Shown here: in pieces, positions 1 through 12,169 of the stretch
How the letters are laid out: every line of letters begins with the position of its first letter
How positions within the stretch are numbered: position 1 is the first letter of the stretch
Assembly (NCBI GenBank): GCA_029255685.2
Contig: CM055319.2
Coordinates: forward strand, 18,565,247-18,629,246
DNA from: Silene conica
Lineage: Eukaryota > Streptophyta > Magnoliopsida > Caryophyllales > Caryophyllaceae
Length of the DNA: 64,000 nt
Direction: 5' to 3'
Made by a program: the position numbers and the translations under genes
The notes under the pieces: model-generated
What the model saw: only the letters and a program-made list of their open reading frames with translations
Database searches by the model: none
What the model was told of the DNA's origin: nothing

Positions 1-671
1 ATAAAAGTATCAAGCAATCAATTTCACACTTATGCAGTTTGATATTACATATTCCATGAGGAGAAACCACACTCAAGCCTAATTGACAATGAGACCAGTT
101 TATTAATGTTCCTGGCCTAGGAAGCTCTATAGACCTCAAAATTTAAGTAGTTTACCAACCTAATTTGTCAAGTCTAATCAAATAAGGCATGTCGATTACG
201 GTCAAGACTTGATCATTGAGCTTTGTTTTCATAGGCTAACAGGTCAAAACAAAGTACATGGATAACTATTTGGGATTCAAATGCAAAAAAAATGCAAACT
301 ATCATCATTGTTATCTTAAATCACCAAACTTGAAAGAAAACTAAGAAAATAAGACATTTTTTTTTGTAAGGCACACGACAGTAGATAAAAGACTCCTCCC
401 CCAAACTAATAATCACAGTGTCCTCAGTGTGATCCTAACAGCATAGAAATCACAGCAAAAATCAACAACAACAGCCACAACAACCTACGAGGACACACCT
501 AAAAGGGAGGGGAAAGGAGCATGTTAACTAGAAGATAAAATATGGAAAGGAAAGATAAAGAAAGATAATACCAGCTGTATGTATAGGACTCCCCCAAACC
601 AGCTGCAAAGTGGGGGAAGGAGTGACCAGCCGTCACTAAGGATCATCTTCGTTATCACCTTCGGTATCACT
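1..671 (-). other. 3' noncoding part of element A with polypurine-like tracts
   Basis: No gene is seen. On the minus strand GTTTGGGGGAGGAG lies at 393-406 and CTGGTTTGGGGGAGT at 588-602. The second matches a tract inside element B (36359-36374). Neither is followed by an LTR start, so these are internal purine tracts. Confidence 0.55.
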
Positions 672-938
672 CTATTGAAATTCATCTATTTGGCGGAACA
701 TCGCCTCAAGCTCGGGATCCGGCTCTCCACCGCGGCCTCTAGCGTGATCACGCCGACTCCTACGGCCCCTACCACGTCCGGGGGCGACACCAGAAGAGGG
801 AGAAACGAACTGACCACCATGGCTGGAAGGACCAGCCCCAAATGGGTCAGAAAAACCTCCAACATGCATGTCGGGGCGAATGGGTGTGTAGATAGGCCTC
901 CCAAGACACCCGGGCTCGTGGCTAAACTCGGTAGTGAA

Positions 939-2312
939 CTAATCTCTGGTGATCCCATAGTTGCTGAAAACAGCGCTGTCATCCCCAACCTCGGTGTAGT
1001 AGCTAGAAGCAGTACCTATGTATGTCAAACCAGCAGAAAGATCCATCCTAGACATCTGCTCCCACATCCTCCTATGAACAAGGTCATTGTTCACACCTTG
1101 ATGAATCCGCATCTCTCTCTCAACTGCATAATCAATAGTATAGGAGGGGTAGAAAGTAGGTTGCGGGGTGAAAGGAGGCATGCTGCCTATGGGTGGGTGG
1201 TAAGGTGGCTGGCGACGAGCATCAGGACGGGTGGCATTTGTAGTGGTCTCCCTAGGAAGGGGCATCAAAAGCTCATCCGGGATAAGGTAGGTTGGAGGGT
1301 CGGGTCGCTCCTCAGAATAATCTGGCTCAAGGGCCTCAAGGGGAGGCAGGTTCTCCTCATCTGGAATTCTCATGTAAAGGGCTGGTTTCACCAGCCAATA
1401 GAGATCTTTGCTATTCAGAATTTGTAGCCATTTGACACCGTACCAAAAATGTTGTTCATTAAGTAGGTCAGGGTCGAACTCAGTCATGGGCACATAGTTC
1501 TTATGTCCATCAAAATCACAAGTCCGCCTGGCTAGGCGAGTAACAATGGCACCACAACCAAGGACACCGGAAGCGATGGCCATCTTTGCCAAAGCATGGC
1601 AAATAACCCCAGGTGGGCTGAACTTGAACACTGTCTCTCGGAATGGGTTAAGGTAGGAGGCAATTAACAGAACCTCCATCTTGTGAACTTTGCTTATGTC
1701 TGCTCGGCCATAGATTAACTGGGACATGATCCTCATGAATAGCTTGATGACTATATGTTGGACATCACTGAGTGCGAGAGCACTTGGGATAGGATCAGGA
1801 AAGCATGTAAACAACGGAAAGTACCTTGTAGCGGTTAGCTCTTTAGGAGGCATGACAAGTAGATTGTAGTCGGAGTGCTTTTGCAATCCTAGATGCCGGG
1901 AGACCTCGTCCATTGTTAGAGTCTTTTCTTGATTCAACAATCGGAAGCTGATGGAATGGAAGCCGGTATCATAAGAGAAAGCACTAAAGAACTCGAGAGT
2001 GAGAGCTCGATACGAAAGCTCACTAAGGTTGAGGAGCCCGAATAATCCAAGCTCCTGGAAGATCTCTTTCATTGGTTCTAAGATTTTGAAAGTATCCAGG
2101 GTCTTCTTGCAAACGACCCGAGTGGAGATCATCTTCCGCTTAGCGAGCGCCACAAACCGCTCCCTTTGATGTCTATCCCGAAATGTAATCCAAGGGAATT
2201 CCGGAAAGGGTTCACAACCCGGGATCACCGGGATTGGTATGTTGCGCGTAGTCCTATCTCTCTTGTTGCCCCTTGAAAACTCGCCATAGTCTGGAAGTAA
2301 AGTAGACGACAA
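939..2312 (-). pseudogene. ATHILA ORF-1-like protein of element A
   Basis: A 457-codon frame resembles the ATHILA ORF-1 family (Pfam ATHILA), a protein of unknown function carried by Athila elements downstream of pol. Recognisable stretches are the LMxxxEVSRHLGL-type block and the FDPDLLNEQHFWYGVKW region near the middle. The C-terminal part is rich in Pro, Tyr and Met. Related coding sequence, rich in Gly and Arg, continues to about 672. The long plus-strand frame at 579-1427 is its antisense shadow. Elements B and C have no counterpart. Confidence 0.72.
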
Positions 2313-2345
2313 AAATCAAAAACTTCATTCCATACTTTCTAGGGC

Positions 2346-2950
2346 TTAGGGGTCAAAAATCTGTTTGTCTACACTAAACACAGTATATAATGGCGCCAAA
2401 TTTAATAAGGGTATCTGAAAGAATCCTGAATAACCATCGAGATAGAAAAAATACTCGTGACAAGCTAACCGCTCTAACATTTGGTCGATATAGGGGAGGG
2501 GAAAGTGATCTTTCTTTGTAGCAACATTTAGCTTCCTATAGTCAATACACATCCTCCACCCTGTTACAAGTCTAGTAGCTATTAATTCATTCTTATTATC
2601 GTCACAACCGTAGTCCCTCCCTTCTTAGGAACCACCTGAACTGGACTCACCCATCGAGAGTCGGAGATGGGGTAAATAATACCTGCATCTAAGAGTTTTT
2701 GAATTTCCTTTCGAACAACGTCCTGCATAGGAGGGTTAAGATGACGCTGACCCTGTGCACTGGGTTTATGACCTTCCTCTAAGTGAATACGGTGCATGCA
2801 AAAGTCAGGACTAATACCTCGTAAATCATCAATGCTATATCGAATGGCTTTTTCATGTTTCCGCAAAATAACCAACAAAGCAGAAAGTTGGCTCGCATTA
2901 AGATTAGCATTGACAATTACAGGTTTTAACTCTTTATCATCAAGAAACAC
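2346..2950 (-). pseudogene. Reverse transcriptase part of element A
   Basis: The N-terminal Ty3-type RT is recognisable from HRIHLEEGHKP, the QRHLNPPMQDVVRKEI region, then CIDYRKLN and the FPLPYIDQMLERL block. Only this part of pol is seen. It is broken. Confidence 0.8.
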
Positions 2951-3005
2951 GTACTTAAGATGAGAGGGAAGGGGTTTAAGTTCAGGTTTCTTTACCTTGG
3001 TAACC

Positions 3006-4022
3006 TTAGGGGGGGTTACCTAAGCTATAGACCGTTTGCTCTTTACGTTCCTCTCCAGTCAAAAGTTTTTCCATAGCAACCACTTCGAGGTATTCTGAAA
3101 GTGTTTCTGCATCATTCTCATCGGACATCAAGACAATCTCTAAGGGGTCCATGTTCAAGGAAAGAGCAAGGGTTTCATCAATAGTTACGTCCACAATATC
3201 AATACGATGACAACTTTCATCTACCATAGGATGTTTTAAGGTAGTTTTAAGATTGAAAGTGATAGTATCATCTCCGACAGCCAAAGTAAGGCTCCCATTT
3301 TTAACATCAATGACCGCCCCTGCGGTGTGTAAGAATGGTCTTCCTAAGATAATAGGAGTATGAGTGTCTTCGGCCATGTCTAGTACAACAAAATCAACAG
3401 CGATGAAGAATTTTTCCACTTTTACAAGTACGTCTTCCAAGACACCAATGGGGTGCTTAACGGATCTGTCGGCCATTTGTAGAGTCATATTAGTAACGCT
3501 TAAATGACCCATATTTAATTTCTTGCATATAGAGTAGGGCATGACACTAACGCTAGCTCCTAAATCACAAAGAGCTCTATTAATAAACAAAGGACCAATA
3601 GTGCAAGGGATAGAGAAACTCTCTGGATCCTTAAGCTTAGGTGGTGAACGGGATTGTAAAACAGCGTTGCATTCCTCAGTGAATGCTACCGTCTCCACCT
3701 CATTGAAGGATCTCTTCCTTGTCAATATGTCCTTCATAAACTTTGCATAAGCTGGCACCTGAGTAATAAATTCAGTGAAAGGAAAGCTTACTTGAAGATT
3801 TTTCACAACTTCCATGAATCTCCCGAACTGTTGATCAAGTTTTGATTTCTGTTGTTGGGTTGGGAATGGTAGAATGATCTTTATTGGTTCAGCTTCCTTT
3901 GCATCTTTAGAGACCTTTGGGGAACTCTGGCTTGGAATAGTAGTATCGGGTACCTGTGCATTAAGCAAAATAGAAGAATTAGAAGTACGCGGACGAGACA
4001 CTCGATCGAGTGGGACTGGCAC
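3006..4022 (-). pseudogene. Aspartic protease region of element A
   Basis: A 338-codon frame contains a retropepsin-like domain with CDLGASVSVMP near 3530-3560 and the later ILGRPFL motif near 3330-3350. Athila-type proteases commonly show this form. Its upstream end carries part of the CTCGATCGAG array (sites at 4001, 4022 and 4043), read as LDRV-type repeats. Confidence 0.8.
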
Positions 4023-5795
4023 TCAATCGAGTGCTTCACGAGCTCGATCGAGTGCTTCGGCTTTAGCTCGTATTGCTTCTTTTCGCTTTTCTTTTTCGTT
4101 TTTCTCATGTATACGATCTTTCTCTAATTCCTTTGCTTCTTCTTCATCATCGCTGAAAGAGAGATGCCCTAAACCTTTACGAGAAACATAAGGCACTTTA
4201 CTATCATCTTTGGGCATCTCCGGCTCTTTATAAGAAGTACCACTCCTCAAGTGGATGGCATGTGCTTGTTCATGAGCTTGTTGTCCTTGGGGGGAAGGTT
4301 TCCAGGTTGCCTATTTGTATTTTGGTCTGCTAGTTGGGCAACTTGAGTATCCAATATTTTATTGTAAGCCAGTATTTGAGTAATCTGTCCCTTTTGCTCC
4401 ATCTGAGCTTTAAGGCTTTGCTGCAACATAGCTTTAATCTCTGACATATCATTATTGGCAGTGAGTGGTGGAGGAGGTGGCACCAAAGGTTGAAACTATT
4501 GTTGGCGCTGATTGTTAAACAGAGGACCTCCTTGATTCTGTCTATAGTTTCCTTATTGGCCGCGGTTCTGAGGAATCACATAATTTGAATTTGGTTGTTG
4601 CTGAGGTGGGGTAGGATTTTGAACATTCTGGCTTGACCACTGAAGAAAGGGATGTTCCCTTGTCCTCTCATTATAAGTGTTAGAAAAGGGATTAGCTTGC
4701 TTGTAGGATTGGAAAGCAAGTACTTGTTCCATAGGGCTTATACATTCATCAGCAATATGACCGTCTACACCACATCTTCCGCAGAAAATTACTTCCCCTT
4801 GTTGAACCATATTAACCACTTGGTGTTGGCCACCCAAAGCTTGTGTTGTTTGCATTTGTGCAATCTTAGCATTCAAAGCTTCTAACTGGGCTGCGACGGC
4901 ACTATCTGTACCACTTCCCCTTGTAGAGCCTCTTGGATTTCCATATTCGGCAATATGAGTAGCCATATCATCGATTAATTTGTAAGCTGTATCATCAGTA
5001 GTGTTATTTTGAAATCTTCCATTAGCAGAAGAATCTAGAAGGGCTCTATGATCATCGAATAACCCGTTGTAAAACTGGTTACAAAGAAACCACTTCTCAA
5101 ACCCATGATGAGGAACTGCTCGAACCAATCTTTTGAAACGTACCCATGCCTCGTTAAAATCTTCAGTACCTCCTTGTTTGAAGTTAGTAATCTGATTCCT
5201 GAGATTGTTTGTCTTTTGTGGGAAAATACTTCTTGTAGAATGCAAGAGCTAGGGAATTCCAATCAGTAATGGCATGAGCAGTCAAATCCAACTCGCGCAG
5301 CCATTCTCTAGCATCATCTTGGAGAGAAAAAGGAAAAAGTCGGTATTTGACTTGATCATAAGTTACTCCTGTTTGAAAAGGGATGGAACTGCAGTAAGTG
5401 ACAAACTTATCCATATGCTTAGCAGGATCTTCCCGAGCTCGACCTCCAAACATATTCCCCTCTACCAACGCAAGATAAGACGGCTTGATATCAAAAGGCT
5501 TTTCTGCAGCATCGGTGGGAGGAGGAATAAATCCTTTTGGAATAGAAGCCAAAGTAGGCTCGTTGTAGCTTGTCAAAGTGGGTGCAGCCATCTTTTGTGT
5601 AGCGACAAAGGTTTCAGAAACAGTATCGTCCTCGTTAGAGGATGAGTTTTCTGAAGTAATGAAAGGCTCAATCCCGTCAAGTATACTCAAGTCTTGTACT
5701 TGACCCACTTCTCTATTAAAATTCCTTCTCTAGCGAAAAGTCTTCTCTGGTTCAGGATCAAAAGCAATAATCTCGGACCGAGTTGACCTGGGCAT
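4023..5795 (-). pseudogene. gag region of element A (broken)
   Basis: The start at 5795 matches the gag start of element B (MPRS...). The retrotransposon gag domain covers about 5500-4900. It is followed by a CCHC zinc knuckle (CGRCGVDGHIADEC) near 4740-4780 and a proline- and glutamine-rich tail. The product would be the structural protein of the element's particle. It is very similar to the gag of B and is broken. Confidence 0.8.
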
Positions 5796-5896
5796 ACAAG
5801 GAACTAACAAGAAAAGGGTGAGAGTATTCACAAGGTACTTTCGTTCCTTGAGACAAAAGACAAATTAAACCAGTAACAAACAAATAAATTGTTGCC

Positions 5897-5914
5897 TCCC
5901 CGGCAACGGCGCCA
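5897..5914 (-). other. Primer binding site, tRNA-Asp type (element A)
   Basis: The minus strand reads TGGCGCCGTTGCCGGGGA, complementary to the 3' end of plant tRNA-Asp. It lies four bases inside the LTR edge, as in Athila-type elements. Confidence 0.85.
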
Positions 5915-5918
5915 AATT

Positions 5919-7151
5919 TGATAAGGGTAAAGTCGTCACCCTAAATCAAAGTAATCCTTAGGATACTAATAACTAATAGCTAGCGGTAAGAAAGGTATCG
6001 AATCCACAGGGAGGCGGTAATAAATTGTTTGCTAAAGTAAATAAGTCTTAAAGTGACAATTGGGTTGTTTGATTGTTTTTGTTGTCTAACAAACTAATTG
6101 CAAAATAAGTAAATAAAGATGTGAACAAGAATTAGGAAAGATCTAGGGATCAAGTTCACATAGGCAATTATCCGGGGGAATAGGATTTAACTAATTTAAT
6201 TGGGCAAGATTATTATTTAAGATCATATGTCCTGTCGGTATTCATATAATCTTTAGATCTAAACCTAACATGTGGTCGCTATAATTAGGTCAGTCTATTC
6301 AATTGTTGTGGCCTATCTTAGTCTTAGTCTACGGTCGGATCTAAGACTAATTCACGAGACTAATTAACTAATCCTGGCCAGTAATTAATTAATCAGATTT
6401 AAAACAACAATAGAACAACAATAATAAGCAGTTTAACAATTAAACATCATTAAAGTTTGATTCCCCCTTCTAATCACCTAGATCCCTTTTCACCCTAGAC
6501 AATAAATTAGCTACACATGGCTTGGGATCTAACTACAACAATATTGATTGAAAACATAATTAATAAAGCAATAAACTAAGAACAAGATTAATTGAAGAAC
6601 GACAAAGTAGAGATTGTGATTAAATACCGTAAATAAGAGAACAAGATCCGAAGGCAATTGCTAAATAATAATCCGGAAGGCTACTAGTAATAATTACGGT
6701 TTTTAGAGTAATAAAAGTGTATCTAACAATAGGCTACGAAGTCTTTATTTATAACAAACTACTAAACAATTTATGGAAACACTTGCTAAAAACTTATGGA
6801 AACCCGGACAGAAGAAAGCACTCGACCGAGTATCCAGTGCACTCGATCGAGTGTTGGTGGCACTCGATCGAGTGCTCCACCTTGTCAGCATGATTCTTCG
6901 ATTCTCTACTTTCTTTTGGCAATCTTTCTTGATTCTTGTTTATCTTCCTATTTCTTCGCCTTGCCGACTCTGCGGTACTCATATGATCTTCTTTAAACCA
7001 CTGGAATGCACCCATCTGCATCAGAAACACCAAAATGCGGGAGTATCGACATTTATGATAAAAACGGCATATATGACATGGATTAGCGCACAAAACCGTA
7101 ACAAAAGTATATAAGGGAAGGCATAAAGATGTATATAATTATGACTCATCA
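5919..7151 (-). repeat. 5' LTR of element A
   Basis: On the minus strand this begins TGATGAGTCAT and ends ACCCTTATCA, matching both ends of the LTRs of element B. Its inner edge is followed after a few bases by the primer site. It is 1,233 bp against 1,383-1,438 bp in B and is clearly diverged from them. Confidence 0.85.
6746..6872 (-). promoter_or_regulatory. LTR promoter of A: TATA box and three phased palindromes
   Basis: A TATAAATA box reads on the minus strand at 6746-6753. Upstream of it, 10-bp CTCGATCGAG-type sites start at 6821, 6842 and 6863, exactly 21 bp apart. The first is CTCGACCGAG; the other two are perfect palindromes. The TATA assignment rests on sequence and on the same layout in B. 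A role for the sites is inferred from position. Confidence 0.6.
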
Positions 7152-7355
7152 TTGGCGTCACCTGCATTTACACATGCCCCACGACTTCTCAACTGCCCAC
7201 TTTTTAGCATTTGGTCGTTCCATTCACTACCACTTTTTCACTCTTCTTTTTACTCCTAATTCTCTTCATCTTTCCCTATTTCCTCAGTTTTCACCACCGG
7301 TTAGGTATTTTCCTTCACTCTTTCTTTGTTCCCTCTATTTTTTTTTCACTTATCA

Positions 7356-7413
7356 TGACTAGATCAACTCACCCTTCATCTGATTCCTCCGAACTCTTTC
7401 CTTTTGCCGGCAT
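7356..7413 (+). pseudogene. Start of a transposon ORF, interrupted by a solo LTR
   Basis: The ATG at 7356 opens MTRSTHPSSDSSELFPFAG, which stops at the solo LTR inserted at 7414. Sequence beyond the LTR (from 10590) reads as its continuation. The upstream 7152-7355 is pyrimidine-rich and looks like a leader. Confidence 0.4.
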
Positions 7414-8521
7414 TGTAAAACCCCTCGCGGCAGCGGAAATGTAAACATACAAATGCATGAAAAATGCGCGGATTTAAAACTTTTTACATACTTAAAAATA
7501 ACATGCGAGGTAAATTACGAACAAACATGCGGAAGAAATAAAAACTTAGATAAGTATAAAGTATAATCTACAAAGCAACAGCCTGGGATAGTATATCCCT
7601 ACAGGCACCAACTGTATAAACAAAAACTAAGTCTAGATATACGATAGGGTGAATGTCATGTCGATGAATACATCGCTCACTAGCTCTCATGAAACCCCCT
7701 GAAAACAGCATCAACCTAAATACATGAAAACATGTACGTCACAATCAGTGGGGAGTGACTAGAGGTTCTCCTACCCACTTATTGTCATAAACACATAACA
7801 TGTAATCATATTGTCAACCATACATACTCTAACATAAACCATATTATGAGCAGTACGCTACTCATGAATAGCTATCGCGAGTTCAGTTAACATCCAGTTT
7901 AAATCATGCAACACTCACATTAAACCCTCTTATAAGCATGCATAAATAATCACTCTCTATGATTGGTTCAGCGGTCAAATCTTAAGACGTAACCAATTCA
8001 CAACATTCAACAAGTAAAAGGTTCAGAGGCGACATCCTAACGCATAACCTAATACCAAACATTCAACAATATCTAACATTGTACCCCAACTCCGCAAGCT
8101 AGACATAAACAATCATCATAACATAAAAGATGGCATATGACGACTCCATTATACGACAACAGCAAGTCTACTTAGTCTCAGCAAATACAATCTCATGGTA
8201 GGACGACAATCCGATATACGGTCATAGTCTAAATCTGGCCAGACTCTCGAGGTATAATCCTTCCCCGATTCGACAAGTATCCGTCCGCAACTCAGGATAC
8301 CTCCAAGACTCGAACTAGCTAAGAACGAGATACCCCCAACTCAGGGCGGAAAATCTGAAACCTGGCCGAGAGCCTAAGCCTAACGGTCATACCAAGACGC
8401 AACTCAATCTTGGTGAGAACAAGAGTCATATAACAGCTCATAGTATAATTTTCACACGCATCATACAACACATCACCCCAAGTGGTACGCATATGAGTTA
8501 TAGAAGAAAGACTAGCTCAAA

Positions 8522-8873
8522 ACTCGATCGACGGTTCTATATTTCATTTCTAAGCATCCACTCAACTCTTAGCCAATTTCGAAAACTATTTGAGGTGAGA
8601 GTCGGTTGCCCGACCGGGGGGTCTTTCCCCTCAAACCAATTTCCGAACTTGGTGTAAGAGCCGTCCAAAACTCTTGGACTTCAAACAAACTCGATTGGTA
8701 ATTCGATATTCCTTTTCTATACATCCATTCAACACTTAGCCAATTTCGGAAACCGTTTTAAGGCGAGAGCCGGTTTCCCTTCCGGTTGCCCGGCCGGGGG
8801 GTCTTTCTCCTCAAATTGATTTCTGAACCCGACATAAGTGCCACCCAATTTATTGGACTTCAAACAAGCATAT
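8522..8873. repeat. Tandem duplication of about 170 bp in the solo LTR
   Basis: Two diverged head-to-tail copies start near 8522 and 8690. Both contain TTAGCCAATTTCG and a CCGGGGGGTCTTTC block and end in GGACTTCAAACAA. Confidence 0.7.
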
Positions 8874-9169
8874 AATTCATATTATATAACATATATTCTT
8901 TATGAAATTTATTACGTATATAAAATAACAAAAGAATAGTATATTAAATATATAGTTCATTCTGAAAGGTAAACACGAATTAATTAACATTTCATCACTT
9001 ATTGCACATTTTCTATACAAAATTAACATGTATGAGAATTAATTAACGAGTCATATATTTTAATTATTCGGAGTCACTTAACTAATTTCATCATTTTAAA
9101 CATGCTTCTTAACATAAAAATCGTAGCTCATTACTAATTCGTTAACAATTTCTAGCGTATTATATCGTA

Positions 9170-9440
9170 AGCAAGCTAGCAAGCACGTACGTAAACTAAT
9201 TAAATATAAGTAGGCTAGCAAGCACGTACGTGAATAATTGAATATAAGCAGGCTAGCAAGCATGTACGTAAAATAATAATAAATAATTCTATTATTTGTA
9301 AACAACAGCAGTAACGGGATTTGATCACAATAAGAGTACGCATACACAGACAGGCGCAACCTGCGCAGGGTGATTTGATCACAATAAGAATGCGCATACG
9401 CAGACAGGCGCAGCCTGCGCCGGTGGTGTGCAGCCTGCGC
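9170..9440. repeat. Two short tandem arrays in the solo LTR
   Basis: About three copies of a roughly 38-bp unit with GGCTAGCAAGCACGTACGT cover 9170-9275. Two copies of a roughly 60-bp unit with TGATCACAATAAGA and GACAGGCGCA follow at 9310-9430. Confidence 0.65.
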
Positions 9441-10589
9441 AAGGTGCAGCCCCCGCGCGACCCTTCATAATACAACGCGATACTTTGACAATTCTTTTCG
9501 CAATGCTTTGAGACGAGTTATATACGGACTATACATCCTACGCAGCACGTAAACCCAGAAATCCAAGTATGTAATGACGTGTAAAAGTCTACAAACAACG
9601 AGGGTTACAACTCACAACACAAACACGAATCAAAACAAGCAACCATCGCATTTTTAAGATGAACAAAACAGAAATTGTGACGGATACTCATTACCCATTA
9701 CTAATCCTTCTAATCTTCACAAATTACTCAACATAACAATCTGAAAATGTAATATAGACATGAACAAACATCTAGCTTCATTCCTAGTTCATAATTTATA
9801 CCATTAATTAACACAACATAATCTCATCAAACAATAACCCAAAATCAGATTGTACTCATCCCCTTCATAAATAACATGTGAATTTCAGAATACAAATTAC
9901 TCACAACATGTTCATGTTATAATCATCATTCATTAACATAAAAACACCATTAAAACTCATGTCAACTCAATTTAAGACAAAAGTCGAGTTTCCTCATCAA
10001 GGTCACCTTATTAAGCGTCTTCTTTACTTCAATCTTCAACTAAGTAAGTGTCCTTCTCCAAATCCTCAAGATTAGTACCTTAAAACAAAGAAAAACAAGT
10101 TAAATAACATGGATTTCAAATTAATTGCAAAACAGGTCAGATTTTACCCGAAAGCGATTCTGAAAATTGAAAAGATGGAAATGACGGGAAAGACGCAAGG
10201 AACGCGATAGCGAAAGGGCTACCGCGTTTGGACTTATAACAAATACGGAGTGATGAAAATGGTGAAAATGAGTTTACTCCATTTTTTTTGTGAAAAACTT
10301 GGAGGTCAAGGATGTTATAAGATGAGTTGTGAGGAAGGTGGGTGGAAACTACATTTTCTCTTTTTTTTTATGCACAAGTTGAGTTGGGTTTTAATTAAGT
10401 TGAGTCGGGAAATGAGTCGGACTTCTTGTGAAACGAGAATACCAAGTGAGCTTCGACCTTTTAAGAACTAAATCCCTTAAGACGGAACTTGAGCTATTTT
10501 TATTAAAATAAATTTATTAAAATAAAATAAAATTTTCCGAAATCAATTTAAATTATTAAAATATGTTTCCGAAAATTCGGGATGTTACT

Positions 10590-11322
10590 GGCATCCTGTC
10601 CCCAACTCATTCCTGCGATTCCGACTTTACCCATGTTGGACTCCCCCAAATTAGGGAGTTTTTTAATTTCTTAGAGGACGTGATGGTGCATGTTTCTTTT
10701 GCTAGCGAGAAAGCGGACTCCCAGAGACCTTGGTGGACTTGCCTGTACTTGTACCCGTTTAGATTGGGTCTCAGATTTCCTTTCCTTCCTCTTATCTAAG
10801 ACTTCCTTCGGTTGAACAATAACTTAGCTATCTGCAAAGTGACTCCTTATGCCTGGCGAACGCTACTCTCCTTGGCCGCCATGAACAGGGATCTTGGTAG
10901 CAATATCGTCGGCCTGGAGGATATGGGCCATCTGTTCACGATTAGTTCTTTGGGCCGGGGCAGGTCACTGTGAGAGTATTGGAGCGTGAGGAGCACTGCA
11001 TCGCCTCCCCCCCCCCCAAGCCAAGTGATGATGACTGGTTCCGGTGATTTATATTCATGAACGTGAAATCACTCCCTCCCCCAACAGATTATGTTTTTTG
11101 ATGAATGGCGTTCTACCACGGGTACTCGACATTCTGATTATTGTACTTGATCTACCTTCTTACGTTTCTTACTTGCTTTTTGGTGCAGGACTGAATCCTG
11201 TCCCCAAGAGTCCAAACGAAACTGTTTCTCTCACCAAGCTTTTTGGCCCTCCAGTTGAATCCCGACTCTTCTTCCGCTTGCTGGGTATTGAAAGTGACAA
11301 CGAATTCATGTCTACGGATTAA
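10590..11322 (+). pseudogene. Transposase_28-like ('gypsy type transposon') domain fragment
   Basis: Translated pieces include GLPQIREFFNFLEDVMVHV, then a RFPFLPLI block and VTPYAWRTLLSLAAMNRDLG. The latter resembles the plant domain Pfam calls Transposase_28, 'putative gypsy type transposon'. A likely intron ends in TTTTTGGTGCAG near 11187, followed by PVPKSPNETVSLTKLFGPP. The region is broken and continues the ORF begun at 7356. I recognise the family from pattern only; its element type is uncertain. Confidence 0.45.
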
Positions 11323-11599
11323 ACTAAGTGTCTTATTAAGACCTTGTTTCTTAGTTTATTTATGTTAGGACTAGGAGAACTTAAATTAGATTAGAAAACT
11401 ATTGTATTAGTTTTCTAATAGTCTTTGGTTTCTAATTAGTTTAGATATTTTATCTTTGTGGAATAACTATATAAAGATCCAAGTATTATTCTAGGTTAAT
11501 TAAGACAAAAATGAGAGAGATTTGAGAGCACAATAATGAGAGTCAATTTGTGAGGTTTTTTCTGAAAAAAGAAAACTCAGTTGGTCTCAATCTCTATTA
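11323..11599. other. Unassigned AT-rich stretch, possibly LTR-like
   Basis: It lies between two transposon coding fragments. It contains a TATA-like CTATATAAAGATCC near 11468 and starts close to TGTTAGGACTAGG. That recalls a short Copia-type LTR, but I found no paired copy or target duplication. Confidence 0.25.
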
Positions 11600-11902
11600 T
11601 TGGGTTCGTTTGTCTTTGAAGATGGAAGGAATTTGTTTAGACATTCAAGTGCTGGGAACACTACATACACCCCAGGTATTGTCGGTAGAGTGCTTGAAGA
11701 AAATGCTCAGCTAAAGCAACAAGAAGTCGAGCAATCTCAAAGACTTAAGGCTATTGAAGAGTTCTTAAGTCAACAGGGCTTCTCTACTCAAAACTGTAAC
11801 CCGGGAGATTCTTCTCAGCCACGACGTGACTTTGATGATTACGGTGGCGACAATGTTAGGTCGGCTACCGATTTCATCACCCCTCACACCACCGTTAGAT
11901 AA
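11600..11902 (+). pseudogene. CACTA (En/Spm-type) transposon protein, C-terminal part
   Basis: A 100-codon frame contains VGRVLEENAQLKQQEVEQSQ, a short coiled coil like the C-terminal end of plant En/Spm-type transposase proteins (Transposase_24 family). It ends in an acidic tail. The adjoining subterminal-type repeat array at 12170-12644 supports a CACTA end. Only the C-terminus is present, so it is a fragment. Confidence 0.45.
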
Positions 11903-12169
11903 GGTATCCTAGTTTATTAGGTCGTTAGTTTGTTTGTATTCATTTTGTTTAGTTTTTTAAGTCGAATGTATACTGACATAAAACTATGTAAAACCTTATT
12001 TTGAGTTACGAAAAAACTTTTCAAAATCTTGTCTCGGACAAGTTGTTTTGTGCTGGGTTATTTTGCTTGAAATCGGCCATTTCTATGCGGGTTTGGAGAA
12101 CTTAGAAATGGCTAAAATCAGCCATTAGCTGAATGGAGGAGCATAAAACCAGCTGAAACATGCCAAAAC

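Larger units (their letters stand above)
1..7151 (-). mobile_element. Athila-like Ty3 LTR retrotransposon A (partial)
   Basis: Read on the minus strand, the order is LTR (5919-7151), tRNA-Asp primer site, gag with a CCHC knuckle, aspartic protease, a short reverse transcriptase part, then an ATHILA ORF-1-like gene and a 3' noncoding stretch. This is the order of Athila-type Ty3 elements. The second LTR is not seen and must lie left of base 1, so no target-site duplication can be read. The LTR is related to those of element B (31626-38581) and carries the same CTCGATCGAG sites. The element is broken, with several breaks and only a small part of pol, and it looks older than B. Confidence 0.88.
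7414..10589 (-). mobile_element. Solo LTR, about 3.2 kb (Ty3-type)
   Basis: The block starts TGTAAAACCCC and ends GGGATGTTACT on the plus strand. Read on the minus strand its start (AGTAACATCCC) resembles the TGTAACATCCC start common in large plant Ty3 LTRs. GGCAT flanks it on both sides (7409-7413 and 10590-10594), a 5-bp target duplication. It has no internal region, primer site or coding domain, so it is best explained as a solo LTR left by recombination. It sits inside a degraded transposon whose sequence resumes at 10590. Confidence 0.75.

Noticed and set aside
579-1427. Long plus-strand ORF of 282 codons
   Set aside because: It is antisense to the ATHILA ORF-1-like frame at 939-2312, which has family similarity; its own translation resembles nothing.
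8521-8533. ACTCGATCGACGG in the solo LTR as another member of the phased dyad system
   Set aside because: It is a single, imperfect site without a neighbour at 21 bp, so a chance match is the better explanation.
11323-11599. Complete Copia-type solo LTR
   Set aside because: A TATA-like motif and a TGTTAG start are suggestive, but neither a CA end nor a matching 5-bp flank could be fixed.
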